Origin: Tubulanus polymorphus
Taxonomy: Eukaryota; Nemertea; Palaeonemertea; Tubulaniformes; Tubulanidae
Length of the DNA stretch: 64,000 nt
Assembly: GCF_964204645.1 (NCBI RefSeq)
Contig: NC_134029.1
Coordinates: forward strand, 6,962,001-7,026,000
Direction of reading: 5' to 3'
The translations under genes and the position numbers were made by a program. This document shows, in pieces, positions 1 through 14,075 of the stretch (the stretch's first letter is position 1; each line of letters opens with the position of its first letter). A model generated the notes under the pieces. The model ran no database searches and was not told the origin of the DNA. It worked only from the letters and a program-made list of their open reading frames with translations.

Positions 1-685
1 CCGTACCCCACGGTTGTGAGTCCGCGGGTAAATGGTATGTTCGGTTGTCATTTCCGGTCACTACGTCGATGTCTTATTTGCTGTTTGCTCGAGTAGCCGG
101 TTGATAGATTTGTCTCTGTAAGCATCGCCCGACATCTCTTTCGTATATCCGGTCCCCTGTCCAGTTTTGAGTGACTGTAAATAACATTCCTTTCCATATT
201 CTATTTGCTTTATGAGATCTAACAAGAATCCCGCGGGTCACGCGGCTTGACTGACAGCCAATAAATGAAACTTGCATATGATTTTTGTATGCTTCGATCA
301 AACACTGTTTCGATTATATTGATCATCGATCGTCAATCATCCCTGATGAAGTGAATTTTGACAAAGTCTTGTTCGTCTTGTAATCAATTTTCCGACGGGT
401 ACAAACGTCGATCGAAAGCGCGTAATATGTGGTTTTTGTAACCGAACCACGTAGCACGCACCGTAAGCTCCTTTTAATCTGTAAACGATGATCAATAGTT
501 TCAAAACCATTATATGGTTCAATATCAAATCGCTTGTTCATCAATTATCTTAGACACATGCGTTAAGATCTGTTTTGAGCTTTCTTGAATATGTGAAGGG
601 TGAATAGAAAACTGTGCTATATTGAGAATTACGAAAGATGAAGTTCGAAAAGTTTTCTTTTAGCTAATAGTTTATTTGATTCGAC

Positions 686-716
686 GTTTCGACTATAATC
701 TAATAGTCATCTTCAG
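686..716 (-). repeat. Hammerhead-like module (retroelement relic?)
   Basis: Read on the - strand: CTGAAGA, then T, a 6-bp stem GACTAT/ATAGTC with a 6-nt loop, then GAAAC. This is the order CUGANGA - stem II - GAAA of a hammerhead core, with one extra U. Such cores occur in Penelope-like and other retroelements. No reverse transcriptase frame is visible nearby. Confidence 0.3.
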
Positions 717-3344
717 GAATACTGAATGAAACAAAATATGAGATATTTACATGTGACAAGAACAAACAGACGTATAAAGCAAGAGTGAAGGAAACTAGGG
801 GTATTACAAGATAGAAAAGTTACGAACTAAAGAAATCATTAAGTAAAGCAAATTAGGGGGTAATTATCTAAAACAGTGAATATAAGCAGTAACGATAAAT
901 GAATGAAATCAAAAGCAAAGGAAGCAACAACAGGATCAAAACCAGGATACATTAGAGTCTAACCAAATTTGCTGAGAAATTTAGAAATAAGTTGGTAATA
1001 AAAACTAAATGGTTAATCGTGCTGTTATAAATCGGATTCAATCTATACAGTGTACATACGTATAGCGATGGCCGAATGTGATCCAAATCGGCTTATACTC
1101 AATGGTTTTTGAATATTCATTTCTGAAGACCTAAAGCGTGCGTGATAGAATACATGGAACATCTAAACTGACCTCTCATATAGATGTAAGTTGAAACAAC
1201 GTGTGGACGTACACTGATCCATATCTTTGTGTTACAAGGAATCCAAGGCTACGTACACGAAGGCGCTAATAAGTCACAAACTAAATAACAAGTGACGAAA
1301 TATAACCGAAGTGGAAGTAATTTGTGTACATCTTGAGAACAATGGCTACGTGATGCGGAAACCTGTTATTAGAGATGATTGCTAACCGCGGGCAACTAAT
1401 ATCACCAGTACTACTCCTGAGACAAATGAGAAAGAGAAAGGATCCGGTATTCCGATGTTAGAGATGAGGTCACTCTGAAATCAGTCGACGGAACTTTATA
1501 TTAGATTTATATCGAAGACAATAGGCGCATTTCTGCAATTAGGCAGTGTTTGTAGAACGGCAGAGATAGGCGCCTAAATAGAAATGAGATAAAAAGATCT
1601 CCCTGGAGAAAATAGAGAACAGAGGAAACATCACTCAATGTACAGAGACCCAGACACCGCACGTACATGTATGAATTCAGTCGGTGTTCTAAATACAACC
1701 ATCGACGCAAAAAACAGTTCTCGTGTTATCCTCCGTCTGTTATCTCTACACATGTCTTCGCAGAACAGGGGAAAATGATTTTGATCGTCGGTCAGATAAG
1801 TTGCCGTTTTGTTTGTTTACTGTTGCGTCTTTCGTGACGTCACTGATGACCATGTGAGTGTATATAACTAGACGATGCGACCCATAACAAGCGCATACGA
1901 GTGTTTGGATCGCGTTGATCAAGAAATATTCGTGGTACGGTCTTTGTTTCGATAGTTTCAAACCAACTCTGCAGTTGCTTGTTAAGGCGTATGAATACCC
2001 CAATTATCGACAAATTTCAGGGTGATATTTTACTCGAAAGCGTTTTACTTAGTGATGCGACCGCACCTTTAGTTAACCATTCACTGGGCGTAACGCATGT
2101 TGGTCAGTTACCGTAATTATCAAGTGACAGTGTAACTATTCATGATTGTCGCATAAGTAAACGGGGGATGCAGAGAGTGTTGGTCAAAGCAACGGCGCAG
2201 CTGTGAATTACCTAGCACATATACGACAGGTAAGTTTCTACGCTATGTCGTGACGAGTATATACTTATGGTGTTCGGCGTAAAGTGAAAACTTTTGGCCG
2301 TTGTTTTGAAATAAGTTTAATTTTTCCGATTAGCTTTAAACTAAACGGTAGCAGTCGTGTAACTAGTCCGAAAAATTCGACTTTAGTGTGACGAACAAAA
2401 AATTTCCTCTGTGAAAAATTTGTCGCGAGACGTTTTAGGAACGTGTCGAATTTGGCTCCGCTAATGCTAAGTTGTCAAACGACAACGATTTGTATTGATC
2501 ATTTCGGCTGTCATTTTGTTTTGTAGCTTTGGATACATCGGAGAATCGATAAACGTTGATACAGGTTTCATTTATACATATAATATACATAAATATCCAT
2601 CTCCTGGCTCTGTTTCATCATTCCCTCGCTCTATACAGAGAACACAGAGACTTCGTGTTTATATAACATTCTTAGACAATTCAGCGTTAGAAAGATAATT
2701 GTTCTAATGATGGTAAACATGTATCCACGGCGTATAAGCGTTTATTATCATATATTCTAAAGTCGATGTTTTATGCGCAGGATACATTGTGGTTTGGGCG
2801 GCAATCAAAACAGTCGCAATTAGTGCAACGCTCGAAGTAATGCTACATCGCATGGGAATAAAATGATTACAGCACCACCATCAAAAGTATAAAAATGCAT
2901 TTTTTTCATGTTTGGCGCTGAACTAGCGAATCACAAAATGCCTAATTTAGTGTGCAAAAAATCGGCGGGCTTGATTATCACCAACTTGTACTAAACACCA
3001 CACCAGTTTTCGCTTAGTCTCGTAAAACCTATTATACCTATAACCTATCCATCGCAGCTGTCACCAATATATCTCATTTGAATCAATCAGTCAATTAAAA
3101 TGTCGATGCAGTCCACATGAGACGTATATACATGCATATATGTATATATTGTAGGTACGTATTTTTTCCGATGGTAAAATATGACAGATGTCTCCAGCTT
3201 TTGACTCCTTTTAACGAACGCGCGCTCGTTTTAACCGCGAAACTAAAACGGGTATACTCCGGTTACGAGAAATAGTTAAATCAAACTTGATAGGCAGCTG
3301 CACGGTATGCAAAATCGCCACTATATGATTTCTAACCGCATACT

Positions 3345-3730
3345 AGAAAACAGGAAAACTAACTTGAAAGTTTATTGAAGCCTTAAAAAATAACACATAT
3401 ATTGCGTAAAATTATATATTACTAAGGAACGATGAAAAGTTATTTTGATTCTAAATATATAGATAATTGAATTGAATTGACCGGCAACCAGTCTAGTCCC
3501 GATATGTTGACGACGTAGTGCACATCCTCTCAAAAATAATTATCAAAATTTATCAAAAATAAGATAGGAGTTAAGAAATATATTTAATTACAAAATAAAC
3601 GTCAAAATTCATTGTTGTAATTGTAATTTTGAAACGCCAATATTGATGACGTAGTGCACATCGACTCACACAGAACCCCTTATATAACGCATACTACGTA
3701 TCAAAGTATACTTCATTGTAACGGTTTTAC
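3345..3730 (+). repeat. Dispersed ~400-bp repeat, copy A
   Basis: Collinear, when reverse-complemented, with 14493-14925 over nearly its whole length. Shared blocks include TTGAAAGTTTATTGA, GGCAACCAGTCTAG, TTTTGAAACGCCAATATTGA and TTGTAACGGTTT. It carries two direct copies of GACGTAGTGCACATC at 3512-3526 and 3648-3662. No coding frame. Family unknown to me; possibly a non-autonomous mobile element. Confidence 0.75.
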
Positions 3731-4302
3731 GGCGTGAAAAAGTTATTTCTTCTGTTATATACTAGAATAGAAGAAAAAAAGATATTTCAGTTTCACTGTA
3801 GACAGAATTAGCGAACCGAAATAGCCAAAGCTGGATGAGACTGGATTTCTTTTTCACCCGGGCCAGACAAACGGTATAAACGGTAACGATACCAGATGCC
3901 TTACCAATAAGCTTAGGCAATCCTTGTAGTTCTTCGGATTGCTTCTCGTTAAACGTAATAAGTTACATCTTCTGCCGACTGACTCCTGACTGACTTTTCA
4001 AATGCCGATTTCATTTCATCACTGCGGTGAGATGAACCTTGCGCAACGAATAGTTAGTTGTTTATTTGATTTTCTAGATCGGTGCGCAGGACCACCTGAT
4101 CGGCGTCTGAAATACTTTGAATATTTTCGATCATACCCGCAAGCAATACGTTCACCTGGCAGACAATCTTAAAAGTATGAAATTCGTATCATAGTTATCG
4201 GTGCCAATCAGATTATTAGGTTTCGATCACCGGCTATTTTGTAATTTTTGGAGCTTTTAGATGATATGAAATCGCTGTGGAACATCGTTGGTTTCGAAAA
4301 GC

Positions 4303-4523
4303 CAGGGGCGGATCTAGGATCTGATTCAGGAAGGGGTGCACCCCCAATCAGGGCATATCATATAATTAAAAGGGCATTCATCGGGAAATAGCAAGTCAAT
4401 TTTTGAAATAAAGAAAACAAGCTTATGAGCTTGATATTTTTCATTTTCATGCGAAATTACTGGGCAACTTGACATTTTTAGGGGGTGCGCGCCCGCTGCA
4501 CCCTCGCCTTAGATACGCCCTTG
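4303..4523. mobile_element. Short inverted-terminal element, CAGGGGCGGAT type (MITE-like)
   Basis: Left end CAGGGGCGGATCTAGG and right end CTTAGATACGCCCTTG form an imperfect inverted terminal pair around about 220 bp with no coding frame. Internal ends also pair (GGGGTGCACCCC; GGGGGTGCGCGC). No convincing target-site duplication. The end type resembles the larger element at 11673. Confidence 0.5.
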
Positions 4524-7500
4524 GCAGTGTGTGTGCGCTGCTTCGTTTTATGTCAACCACAGATGACAGACGTATATAATACATAAACGTACACACGACA
4601 TCGGGCACGTCGAAGAATTAATCAGCGCGCGAAAATCACCGTAAATCAAATAAAGCGCGTTTATAAAATTATCACCGTTGTACATGCTGAATCGCCCGTA
4701 GTGGTTTTGTTTTCCGGAACTGTCGTTTTGCTAAATGGAAATGAACGGGTTCATCGATGACGTATGACAATTGTCTAATGTAGCAGTCAGAGAAACACTA
4801 CGTTCTAAACATGATTATGTATATGTTATAATGTATATTAATACACGCGGACGTTGATATAATGAACGGCAGATGGTTTGTACATTCAATCGCTGTTTCA
4901 TTAATAGTTAGTTAGTTTAGGCTTGTTGTTAATTCCGAGCTGTGTTCATTGGCTCATTTTCTGCGTCATTAACTGGATATGAAACACTTCGAAATTTGTC
5001 AAGGTAAGCGTCGTTGACCACTTCGTGAATTTCGTTATGAAAGATATTCTACTTCCGTATCAAAACGGTTATTTCTATACATAGATCTGTGAGCATATAC
5101 CATCACATATAATGTCTAACCAGTTGATTAGTTTTCGTTGCATTAAGTAAATGCTTTTTCAAAAAGAAATCAACGGAAGCAGCTTCGACGAAGGATTTCT
5201 CGTTTGTGTAATGAAAAATAATCGCGGTATCAATTCCCTAAAAGTAAAATGTGGGCGCCATCGATGTACAGTTGAAAATGTTTCTTTGAATTCTTTGATT
5301 AATCTTTTTATGACGACAATGTTCGTCGTGTTTCTTATGCGACTGATCAAAGAGACGTTTTTAATGCGAGCGATAGCTAATTTAAAATTCCGCGATTCTT
5401 AGTATACGTCTTTGATCACTGAAAGTAAACCGGTTTCATCTTGCGTGATCGTTTTCCCATACGAATGCGAGACGCTATACCGCGCCGCGTTCGGCATCTC
5501 CGCCACTTCTTGCGCAACGCACGTTCACAAGCCATCAAGCCGGTGGCTACCTTTTCGATCTCTGATCATTTCTGTCGAAGAACGAAAAGGCGAATTATTC
5601 ATTACCACCCGCAGTCATGTGGCGGACTGCTTCTAACCTTTCTACGCTTATCCCCCACCAGGATGTATCATTGTCTCCGAGTTCTGGTAACTAATCAATT
5701 TCAGTCGAGTTGCATTGTTTGGCCAAAATAATGTAAGCCTTACCACGTGATCGGCCTTGACACAAGACTGAATGCCTGCCATCCACTTGGTGAACTGTGG
5801 AAAATAGCCACCAAGTCGCTTGATTTGATATGAGTTCCCTAGTCGATGGTGACAAATTCAATTTTCCTTTCCTAAAAGCTTCTTTTCAGTGGCGATCAAT
5901 ATTAAGACATTCCAGCTGTAGCAGTAACGCATCGTGTCGTCTGCTTACATTATCGACAAACACATGACATCTTCGTCGAAATATTTCCTATTCTTGAGTC
6001 TCGTGTATAAAACAATGTAACAATCGATTTGACCTGGTGTCAGTGTTGCACATCTATCGATCTTAGCCGTATAGAATTTCAAATCTTTCTAGGATATATC
6101 ATTCGCTGATTGGAATATCGCTTCGCGTTCATAGCGTTATTTTCTACCGCGTTTTTATTCGAAAATTGATGCGAATTCAATTCGCATGATTGCGGTAATG
6201 AAATTATACAGCAGCACGAAACTTGAATTAGAAACTAATCAGATGGGCGCTTGATTGTGTATTGATGAATACTAATCATTGCAACGGTAACTACATTGGA
6301 ATGACTCGTACGTTTCCGGTTTAGTAAAAAAGAACTTTAATGATTAATCATGTTATTTACAAAACATCTGTTGTTGACATTATCAATAATCGTCTGTCTA
6401 GTGTTAGGAAGCAATGTGACGACACTACGTGATCTAGCCACCAGTCATACGTAGATATATAAAAATGGTCACATATTTTTTTGACGCATGGCGTGTGGGG
6501 GTTTGTCAACCGTAAAATGATACTACTAACCGAATTCTGACTATCTTTCCTCTATTGAGATTATTATGATATTAGTTTTTAACTCAAACTTAGTGCAACA
6601 AGAACTGAGTTAAAAAACAAACTGTTATCATGCTGTACATTTTGCAAGCATAATCTAACACCTTATTTGCAGCAAAGTTTATTATATTCACATCATTTTG
6701 TACACCTTTTCTCAGCCCGATGCCGTTTGAGATTGTTTCATAATCCGCGTACAACTGTAGAAAGATCTCTACAATTTTTTTTAACGTGTATCGACCAACT
6801 ATTTTCGTCAACGAAGTCGCAAGTCAATTTCGATATGAATACTTTAAGGAAGTGAATCTTCCGATTCGATTTGCCAGGGTTTCAGGTCGCGATTGTACGA
6901 AACGAAACTTGAAAAGGTTTCTTTCGTTTGTTCAGTCGCCTGGAAATGTCAAGGTCGTCGCAGCGCGGCTGAATGAATAATTCACCGGATTGTTCCTAAG
7001 AGAACGTCTGCCGTACAACATTAATTCGCTTTCCCTGCGTAAAAATATATCGCGCAATATAATTAATTACAAACGATTTCAGATGCTGGTTTTATTCGCT
7101 GATCATTTATCACTTCAGCAGCCGAATTCGAGAAACTTAATGATATATGCGAATTTATTTCAAAAAGCCTAGCGTTAATCACTCTAATCACGTCGTCTAT
7201 TTTTCATTTTCTTTCGCTTATTTACCAAAATCAAAATTTCTACATACATCGAATAGTTTTCTAAAATCTATAGTTGTGATATTCTTTTCATCCACCATTT
7301 TTACTTCGGGATTGAATGATATTTTCATGAACGAATTTGAAAATATCATAAACTTTATGCGATAATGATGTATCGAATATATTACCACGTTGAAAGCTTA
7401 GTTACACAGTTCCGGTTTGAAAAATCTGATTTTAGGGTTAGATATATACACGTATTTTGATCATGATCTTTTCATTTTCCGATTCAAACTTAACTGCAGG

Positions 7501-7560
7501 AGTATTGATTAAGAAATCCTACAGTAGAATTTCATGATGAAATTTATCAAAACGAAACCA

Positions 7561-7643
7561 CAACGTTTCGACTGTTGACTAACAGCGATCATTGGGTTAT
7601 CATTCCACCTGATGATGGCTGTTAGTCAACAGCCAAAACGTTG
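7561..7643. repeat. 26-bp inverted repeat with hammerhead-like motif
   Basis: Arms 7561-7586 and 7618-7643 pair at 24 of 26 positions across a 31-nt spacer. The right side reads CTGATGA (7609-7615), an 8-bp stem TGGCTGTT/AACAGCCA, then AAAAC. The left arm on the opposite strand ends GTCGAAACG. It resembles two head-to-head copies of the module at 686-716. Confidence 0.5.
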
Positions 7644-8401
7644 TAGTTTCCTTAGATTTTATCGTATAAAATTCTATTGCGGGCTTCTACAGTTTACGCA
7701 GATTATAGTGTTTTATTCGACTATTGACCGCGGTGGTATGTAGGCCTTTCACAAAAAATTTGACGTCTCTGATTCTAACGCAGCCTATGAAAATATAGCC
7801 TTACTTTATCGTTACTTTCTTGAATGGGTGGAAATTTGATCTAAAGGAGAATATATAGAACTTCAACCGCCTCCGAACCCCACGCTATCGTGTCCCACGC
7901 AAAATATTTCAATACGATTTCTTTTTGAATTTATGTTGATCTCATTTGTTTTCGTATTCCGATAGCGTTCGTCGGGAATTGTTGTTCATGGAGCTCACGC
8001 GCGTGTTTCGTACAAATAGGAACAAACGATATGTGGCAATTTTGAATTATTTGCCAACCTCCGGTTTCGACATCTGCGATTCATAATTGGCCTACAAGGG
8101 ACATTGAAATAAATCCGATTTTAAATACTTTAAGACTGACTTTCTCCGAAAAGCCGCCGCAACACTAAGACTCCGAGGCCGGCGAAGTAACTCATTAATT
8201 CTGATAAGTTTAAGACGAAGGCGTTCTCTGCTTCGATTCGAACTTATGCTTCCATCGCATGATGGATCGGATACGTAGGGTAGACTGCGCGGTTCGTTCT
8301 AACAGATAATACCGGTATTATGCGAACGGTGAGAGTCGACGTGTAGCTATATTAATGATACTATATACCGATATTATCAATCTTGACGACGAATTATTTC
8401 T

Positions 8402-8413
8402 GTGTGTGTGTGT
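8402..8413 (+). repeat. Short (TG)n microsatellite
   Basis: About six TG units within a TGTGTG-rich stretch, followed by TCTGCG units. Confidence 0.7.
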
Positions 8414-11400
8414 CTGCGTCTGCGTGTAGATTCCGAGTTATATAACACAAAATGAATCATTTTGTCATCAACGGGTGAAATCAATAATCGATACTGATGT
8501 AAAGATTAATTCCTTGGAAGAATTAAAACCTAATTCCGCAGAAAACTAAAATACACGAGTAGTTTATACTTACTTCCAAGATTAGGTGTTATCGAATTAC
8601 TTGTATATTGTGTATTTATCGTAATCTTGTAAATCGTCTTCACTAAAAAATGTTCATTTCACAAGCGCTTATATTGTGGTTGCTGATTCGAGCTATAGAG
8701 AAAATCTACATAGAAATAGGTTTTAGGTTGAGAACATTGTATTAATAATTGAGCGCGTAGGAAGAGGCGGTGTATACGAGAAAACCGGGATTTCCACTGG
8801 AATGGAGGCAACCGAGGCTGTGTCATCGATCTCGAAGCAAACAGATGAACCGGGTTTGCTATTTGAGGATGTTCGATGTTAGATTTTTTACTGATCGTGA
8901 AAAGAGTCGGAAGGTGTTCCAAATAGTATTGGAACGGGTTGTATACATTGTATCAGTTATGCATGAAACACTACAGGAAAGGTGGGAACTTTAGCATATA
9001 TTGAGGAACATAAATTCTATTAACTTTCTCGAAATTTATCATGCACGATTTTCGTATGGTTGCTTTGAAGTTTGGCACGATTTTTGAGTCAGTCTTGATC
9101 ACGTGATGGCTATTGTATATTACTATATGGATTTACGAAGGCAATAACCGCAGCATAAAGGCTCCGGTCATCATGTGCCACAGAATGTCTGACTTTCGCA
9201 TTTGCAGCCGTGATTCACATCGAATTGCAATAGAACGAAACGTGTAGGATATGATACGAATTTTTGTTTTGTGGAACTATACATATGTCAAACATATGGC
9301 TCATTTCGTCTATTCTCACTAAGTTTTGAAAACATTATCTTTAATGCCTTCCTATTTCCTAGATACAGTGGTACTCAAAATGGTTTGGGTATCCTACGGT
9401 TTAGAAAAACCTACTACGGTACATTTACCTACCCATTCGTAGGTTCTCCAACCGAAGCGCCGTTCTGATTTTTTCGTTGTCAACATAGTGAATTTTAGTT
9501 ATCGAGTTCAACGCGGGTCACTGCGCGGCAATATATAGTTTTCGTTTATGTGATCACAATAATAACTGTATGAAATCTTTGGTATAAATATTTATGAAAG
9601 TTTTCCGAGCGGAAAATTAGAAATCCGTCAGGTCATAGAAAAGTACTGTGTTTGTAATTATCAATTTTGGTTATTAAACTACAGTTTAGTACTATATGTC
9701 CCTAACGACCCCCGTAAACTTTGCAAGAAAGTTACGCTATGTCACGTCGTAAGACAGTAAAATTGCGTCTACGAAATAATGTGTTATGTTTCTACATATA
9801 TCCACGGATGTAATCTGTTTACGCTTGTAGGTGAGTGATAAAACGATACAAAAAGAAACTTGATTAACTTATTTTCAATGGTTGTAGATCTAAGTAGTTA
9901 AGATAATATTTTTTTAAATATTGTCTTGCATAAGGTAAAGCTTTTCGTGATAGGTTACCCAAAAGGCCGAGGTTTGATTAGTTTAAGAGATTTATCTCGA
10001 AAAATATCGATTTTCTTTCCGCGGACCAAACTGACGCGTAAACAAATGTGTCCGGATTTCGTTAGCCTCGAGTGGGTGATTATCCTGTTTTATCGGTCGT
10101 TTCGAAACAATTAATCGCATGGAAATCTCGATGTATAGGAAAGTTCTTTTTATATAGATTAAGCCACGATGAATTATTAAGGATTTGAAGGACTAATTTC
10201 GTTCCCCGTCGACTGTGTACTCCGGGCACGGAAAGTGGTGTAAAATCCACGTTATTGTTTAATTGATCGATGCGCATCAATATGAGGTCACGGTAGCCTG
10301 CAGCATCTTCGGTTTAATCAATGGTCATTACGGCACCGTGTGTGCGCCCTCTCAGAATTTCGTATCGGATTTCGTGGAGATGAACACACACACACACGCC
10401 ATGGGTTAATCGACAATCCATTTCTGATACTATGCTACACCCGGATCGATTACAACCCGGGCGAACACGGACTGAACGTGTACGAATGAGATTAATTGCG
10501 ACATAAACCCGATGGCATTCCTCATCCTAGTCGCCTACTTTGCGTCGACCGCGTCTGAGAGCGAACAAAAAAGTCCGTAAAAGTCTGATTCCGCGAGAGT
10601 CGACGGAATACGAAAATCTAATATCAAATGCGGCGGTGTTTACCTCATGACACTCGAGCTTTCTTAGATATTTCATGTCTCTATTGACAACGGTGAAGAT
10701 CGTCCTAATCAATTTTATATTAAAAAAAATGTATTTCATATGTTACTACTAAATGTCATAACTCGTAATTTATAACATGGATGTTCCATCCACTAGCTGA
10801 AAGCCTTAAATAGCCGTTCATTACATACTTTGTTACAATATACTAGACTCAATATGATCAAATAATAAATGATTCTATTATGTTCTGCTTTTTCCAAATC
10901 AATTTGACCTTATCATAATAGACTTGACTCGTTGGGAGCGTGTATGTCGTGGATTCACAGACAGACAAACGACTGTAAGACATGACCTGAATTTAGTCAG
11001 AATTTCCTTCTAAGGCGTTTGATTAAACATTTTTTTTGAATCCGTCATAGACTAAGTGATCAATCGCATGCAGGTTTGTTTAGAGAGTGAATTCCATACG
11101 AGATTTTAAGGATACAAAAGATGATTTTGTTTTCATTGTCTCCCGCGATGTACGGAGCAACCCCTCGGTGAAGCATCTCGTTGTGATCCTCACTCGCGGC
11201 TCCGGTGGCAGATGGCACACTCGAAGCAGCTTCCTTGAAACTCGTCAGCAATAATCATTTACAAATCATGTAGTCATTTTTTGTCATGCGTCAATTTTGA
11301 TATTGAAAATTGGCGACGCATCTACTAATTGTTTCAATTAATTTCGTGGCGTGTTACTGTGAATCGTATAGATGACAATCAACTTTCAATTAGAGATTTC

Positions 11401-11672
11401 TCTTTTGCGAATCAGAAGAACGTAGACTCCGCAAAGCTTCCGAAAGGAACAACGACGGCAGTTATGGTCGCGTGGCTTGAATCTAAGATCAGGATTTCAA
11501 AGTTATTCTAAACGTGAAACTTTAGCGCATATATACGCATTTATTTCCTCGAAGGCTTCTTCGAAGATCTTTTTCCTCAAAACTGCTGATTTCGGCAACT
11601 TGGAAAGCAAGAGATAGCCGTATCACGTATATTGCCTCTTCGAAACCCGAGCACATCCACCGAGGCTATTAC

Positions 11673-12581
11673 CAGGGGCGGATCCAGGGGGATGAGTAGA
11701 CAGTATTGGAAGGAAATTTAAGGGCACCCTTCTGATCTTAGGGCACACCCAGTATCCAGGTCAATGCGAGCGCCGAAAACTTTGAAAATATGGTACCATT
11801 TGAGGCTTTTAGAGGGCTTCTAGAGGCTAGCAGAGCAATCCAGAATAAACGAATCCGAGACAAGATTTCAACAGATGCGGATAAAAAAATGAAGCCGGCG
11901 AACCCATGAAAGAATGGTTGTCGCCAACTTCAAGATCAACAATGAATTTCACAGAAGACACCCATGAAAAACACTGGCATTGTTTTTTATATTTTCCCTA
12001 GTGCCCCTATAATCTTTAAAAGTGCCCCTTAACAATTATACAGAATACGGCTAAGTTGCCCCTTCATTGTTAACAATCGGCAAAAATTGCCTCGTCTTCA
12101 CATTTATCCGTATGTCGTGTGCCGTATTCCAAAGCAAAAGTGCCCCTAAAATTTTAAAAATTAGGCAAATCAGCATTCACCGCGAATTAAAGTCTGACCC
12201 TTGAAAAGGCAAAGTGCCCTTTTCTTCAACATTTTCCGCGTATAGTGCCCTTTTCTAAAGTACGAGTGCCCCTTTTAGTCCTCCCTGAAAATGCAAGGAC
12301 AAGGTGCCCTCATCTAAAGCATGAGTGCCCCTTGAAAAAGGAAAGTGCCCTTTTTAATTTATCATGATTAAATGCCTAATATCAAATATGATTATCTCTC
12401 CTCACTTTCTCGGCAGCAGTATTTACCGATTAATTTTATAATTATGCCCGGATTCCGGACACGGAATTAGAGGTTGCTGAAATAATGCCGTCAAAAATAT
12501 TGCCGGTGAAATTTCGAAGGGCACTTAAAAATTCTAGACCGTAGTGGGCAATACGGCTAATACGGTCTGGATCCGCCCCTG
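11673..12581. mobile_element. 909-bp non-autonomous DNA transposon with 15-bp TIRs
   Basis: Perfect 15-bp terminal inverted repeats CAGGGGCGGATCCAG / CTGGATCCGCCCCTG, flanked on both sides by ATTAC (11668-11672 and 12582-12586). There is no transposase frame. The interior has nine GTGCCC(C) motifs on the + strand between about 12000 and 12360, and three more inverted (GGGCAC), a subterminal-repeat pattern. The CAGGGG ends recall hAT superfamily elements, but the flanking match is 5 bp, not the 8 bp expected for hAT. Confidence 0.75.
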
Positions 12582-13899
12582 ATTACAAGCACTAACTAGG
12601 GTGTCCTTTGAAACGGGATATGCTTGTTAATATCAGCGGTGAAATATGTGAGCATTTCAGTATAATTTCACATCAGTCAACGGCTTTCATATTACCCTGA
12701 TGCAACAGATATTTGATACAGAATATTGTTATGGTTTTATATCATGCGCCCCGTAGCAAGCGATTACGTACTTTATTATAGAATCACTGTACGCGAACAC
12801 ACAACATATCATTTCCCCTCAGATTCTAACCCTGGGGTCACTATTGTGTTAATGATTGGAATATTAATTATGAATGCACCGTGGCATCGCTATCATAATC
12901 ATAAATACTGCATTATTCCGTTTATCGAATATGATTGACAATATTCTCTCCATAGATATACATCTATGAATATGTATAAATGAAAATTACAGATCTAACC
13001 CCCCTCTGGGGGTTCGTTCTAATTATTCGAATGTAAGAAAAATTCGTAATCATTCAAGAATTGGATGTCGAATGTGCCCCACAAGAATATAATTCTTTGA
13101 ATTATGGTTCTTTTTTTCAGGCAAAACGTTATAGTATGCCGTGAATGAAATTGAAAAAGCTTTGTGGCATCTAATAATCAAAGGGAAACAATTCAAGATA
13201 TCGCCTTAACGCTTTTAAAGATTTGACTCAGAGCTAGATATCATGTTCTAGACGGTCATACATTAAGCTGAATATTCGAAAGTACAATTTGAAAATCCGA
13301 AAGTTGTAAATGTAACTTAGAACAATTTCTGCTGTTGGTGAATTCGCAGGCTGTTTTTATATTTGAATATTCGTTTGAGACCTTTTTTGTATTATTCGAC
13401 CGAATACGGCGCTATTAGATATGATAACTCCAAGAAGCATTAGATATATAGATGAATTCGAAAAAATTCTTAGTCAAATACAAGCAAAGTTCTACAATCT
13501 TTTCTTCGTTTGATCTAATAAGAAATATTATAGTTTGATTATAATCTTTTTCAAAAAATTTAGTCCCTTCTTGATCTAACTAATTATCATATTTTTCAAA
13601 ATTCAGTCCTATCTATTTCTAACAGACGTCATTTTCAATCGAAGCGTATATCGTATTTTATCGTATATAGGTAGGAATTGAATATAAAAAGCTGTCGGCT
13701 ATAAAAAATGATATGCTCTTAAACCTTAGCATAATATTTATATTCTTGTGGGTTAATGCGAACTGCGTGATCGATAATCCGTAAGTACTTAGTAGAAAAC
13801 GTTTTTCCAAACCCTGAAGGAGATCATAGCTCTAAAACATTTCGTTGTAAGTTGTTCATTTTAATAGAAAAATATAGCTATCAATGGTAAAGCCTACGA

Positions 13900-14075
13900 T
13901 GTACACGACACAAGGAAACACGTAAACAGGAGACGGAAACATGTTTCCAGGTGTTTCCCTGCGTCGTGTTCGTTTACGAACAACGATAAACACGGTTTCG
14001 GGAACAACGTTTCCGAGATCAAGCATGTTTGTTTCCGTGTGTCTGTGTTCCCGTGTTTCCCTGCGTCATGTGTAT
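13900..14075. repeat. Fold-back repeat rich in GTTTCC / GGAAAC
   Basis: The left part (GACACAAGGAAACACG, GACGGAAACATG) pairs imperfectly with the right part (CATGTTTGTTTCCGTG, CCGTGTTTCCCTGCGTC). TTTCCCTGCGTC also occurs twice directly. Open frames on both strands here are by-products of the repeat. Confidence 0.6.

Noticed and set aside
5412..5731. Overlapping 74- and 96-codon open frames
   Set aside because: Two frames open over the same DNA, no recognisable family, no supporting splice structure.
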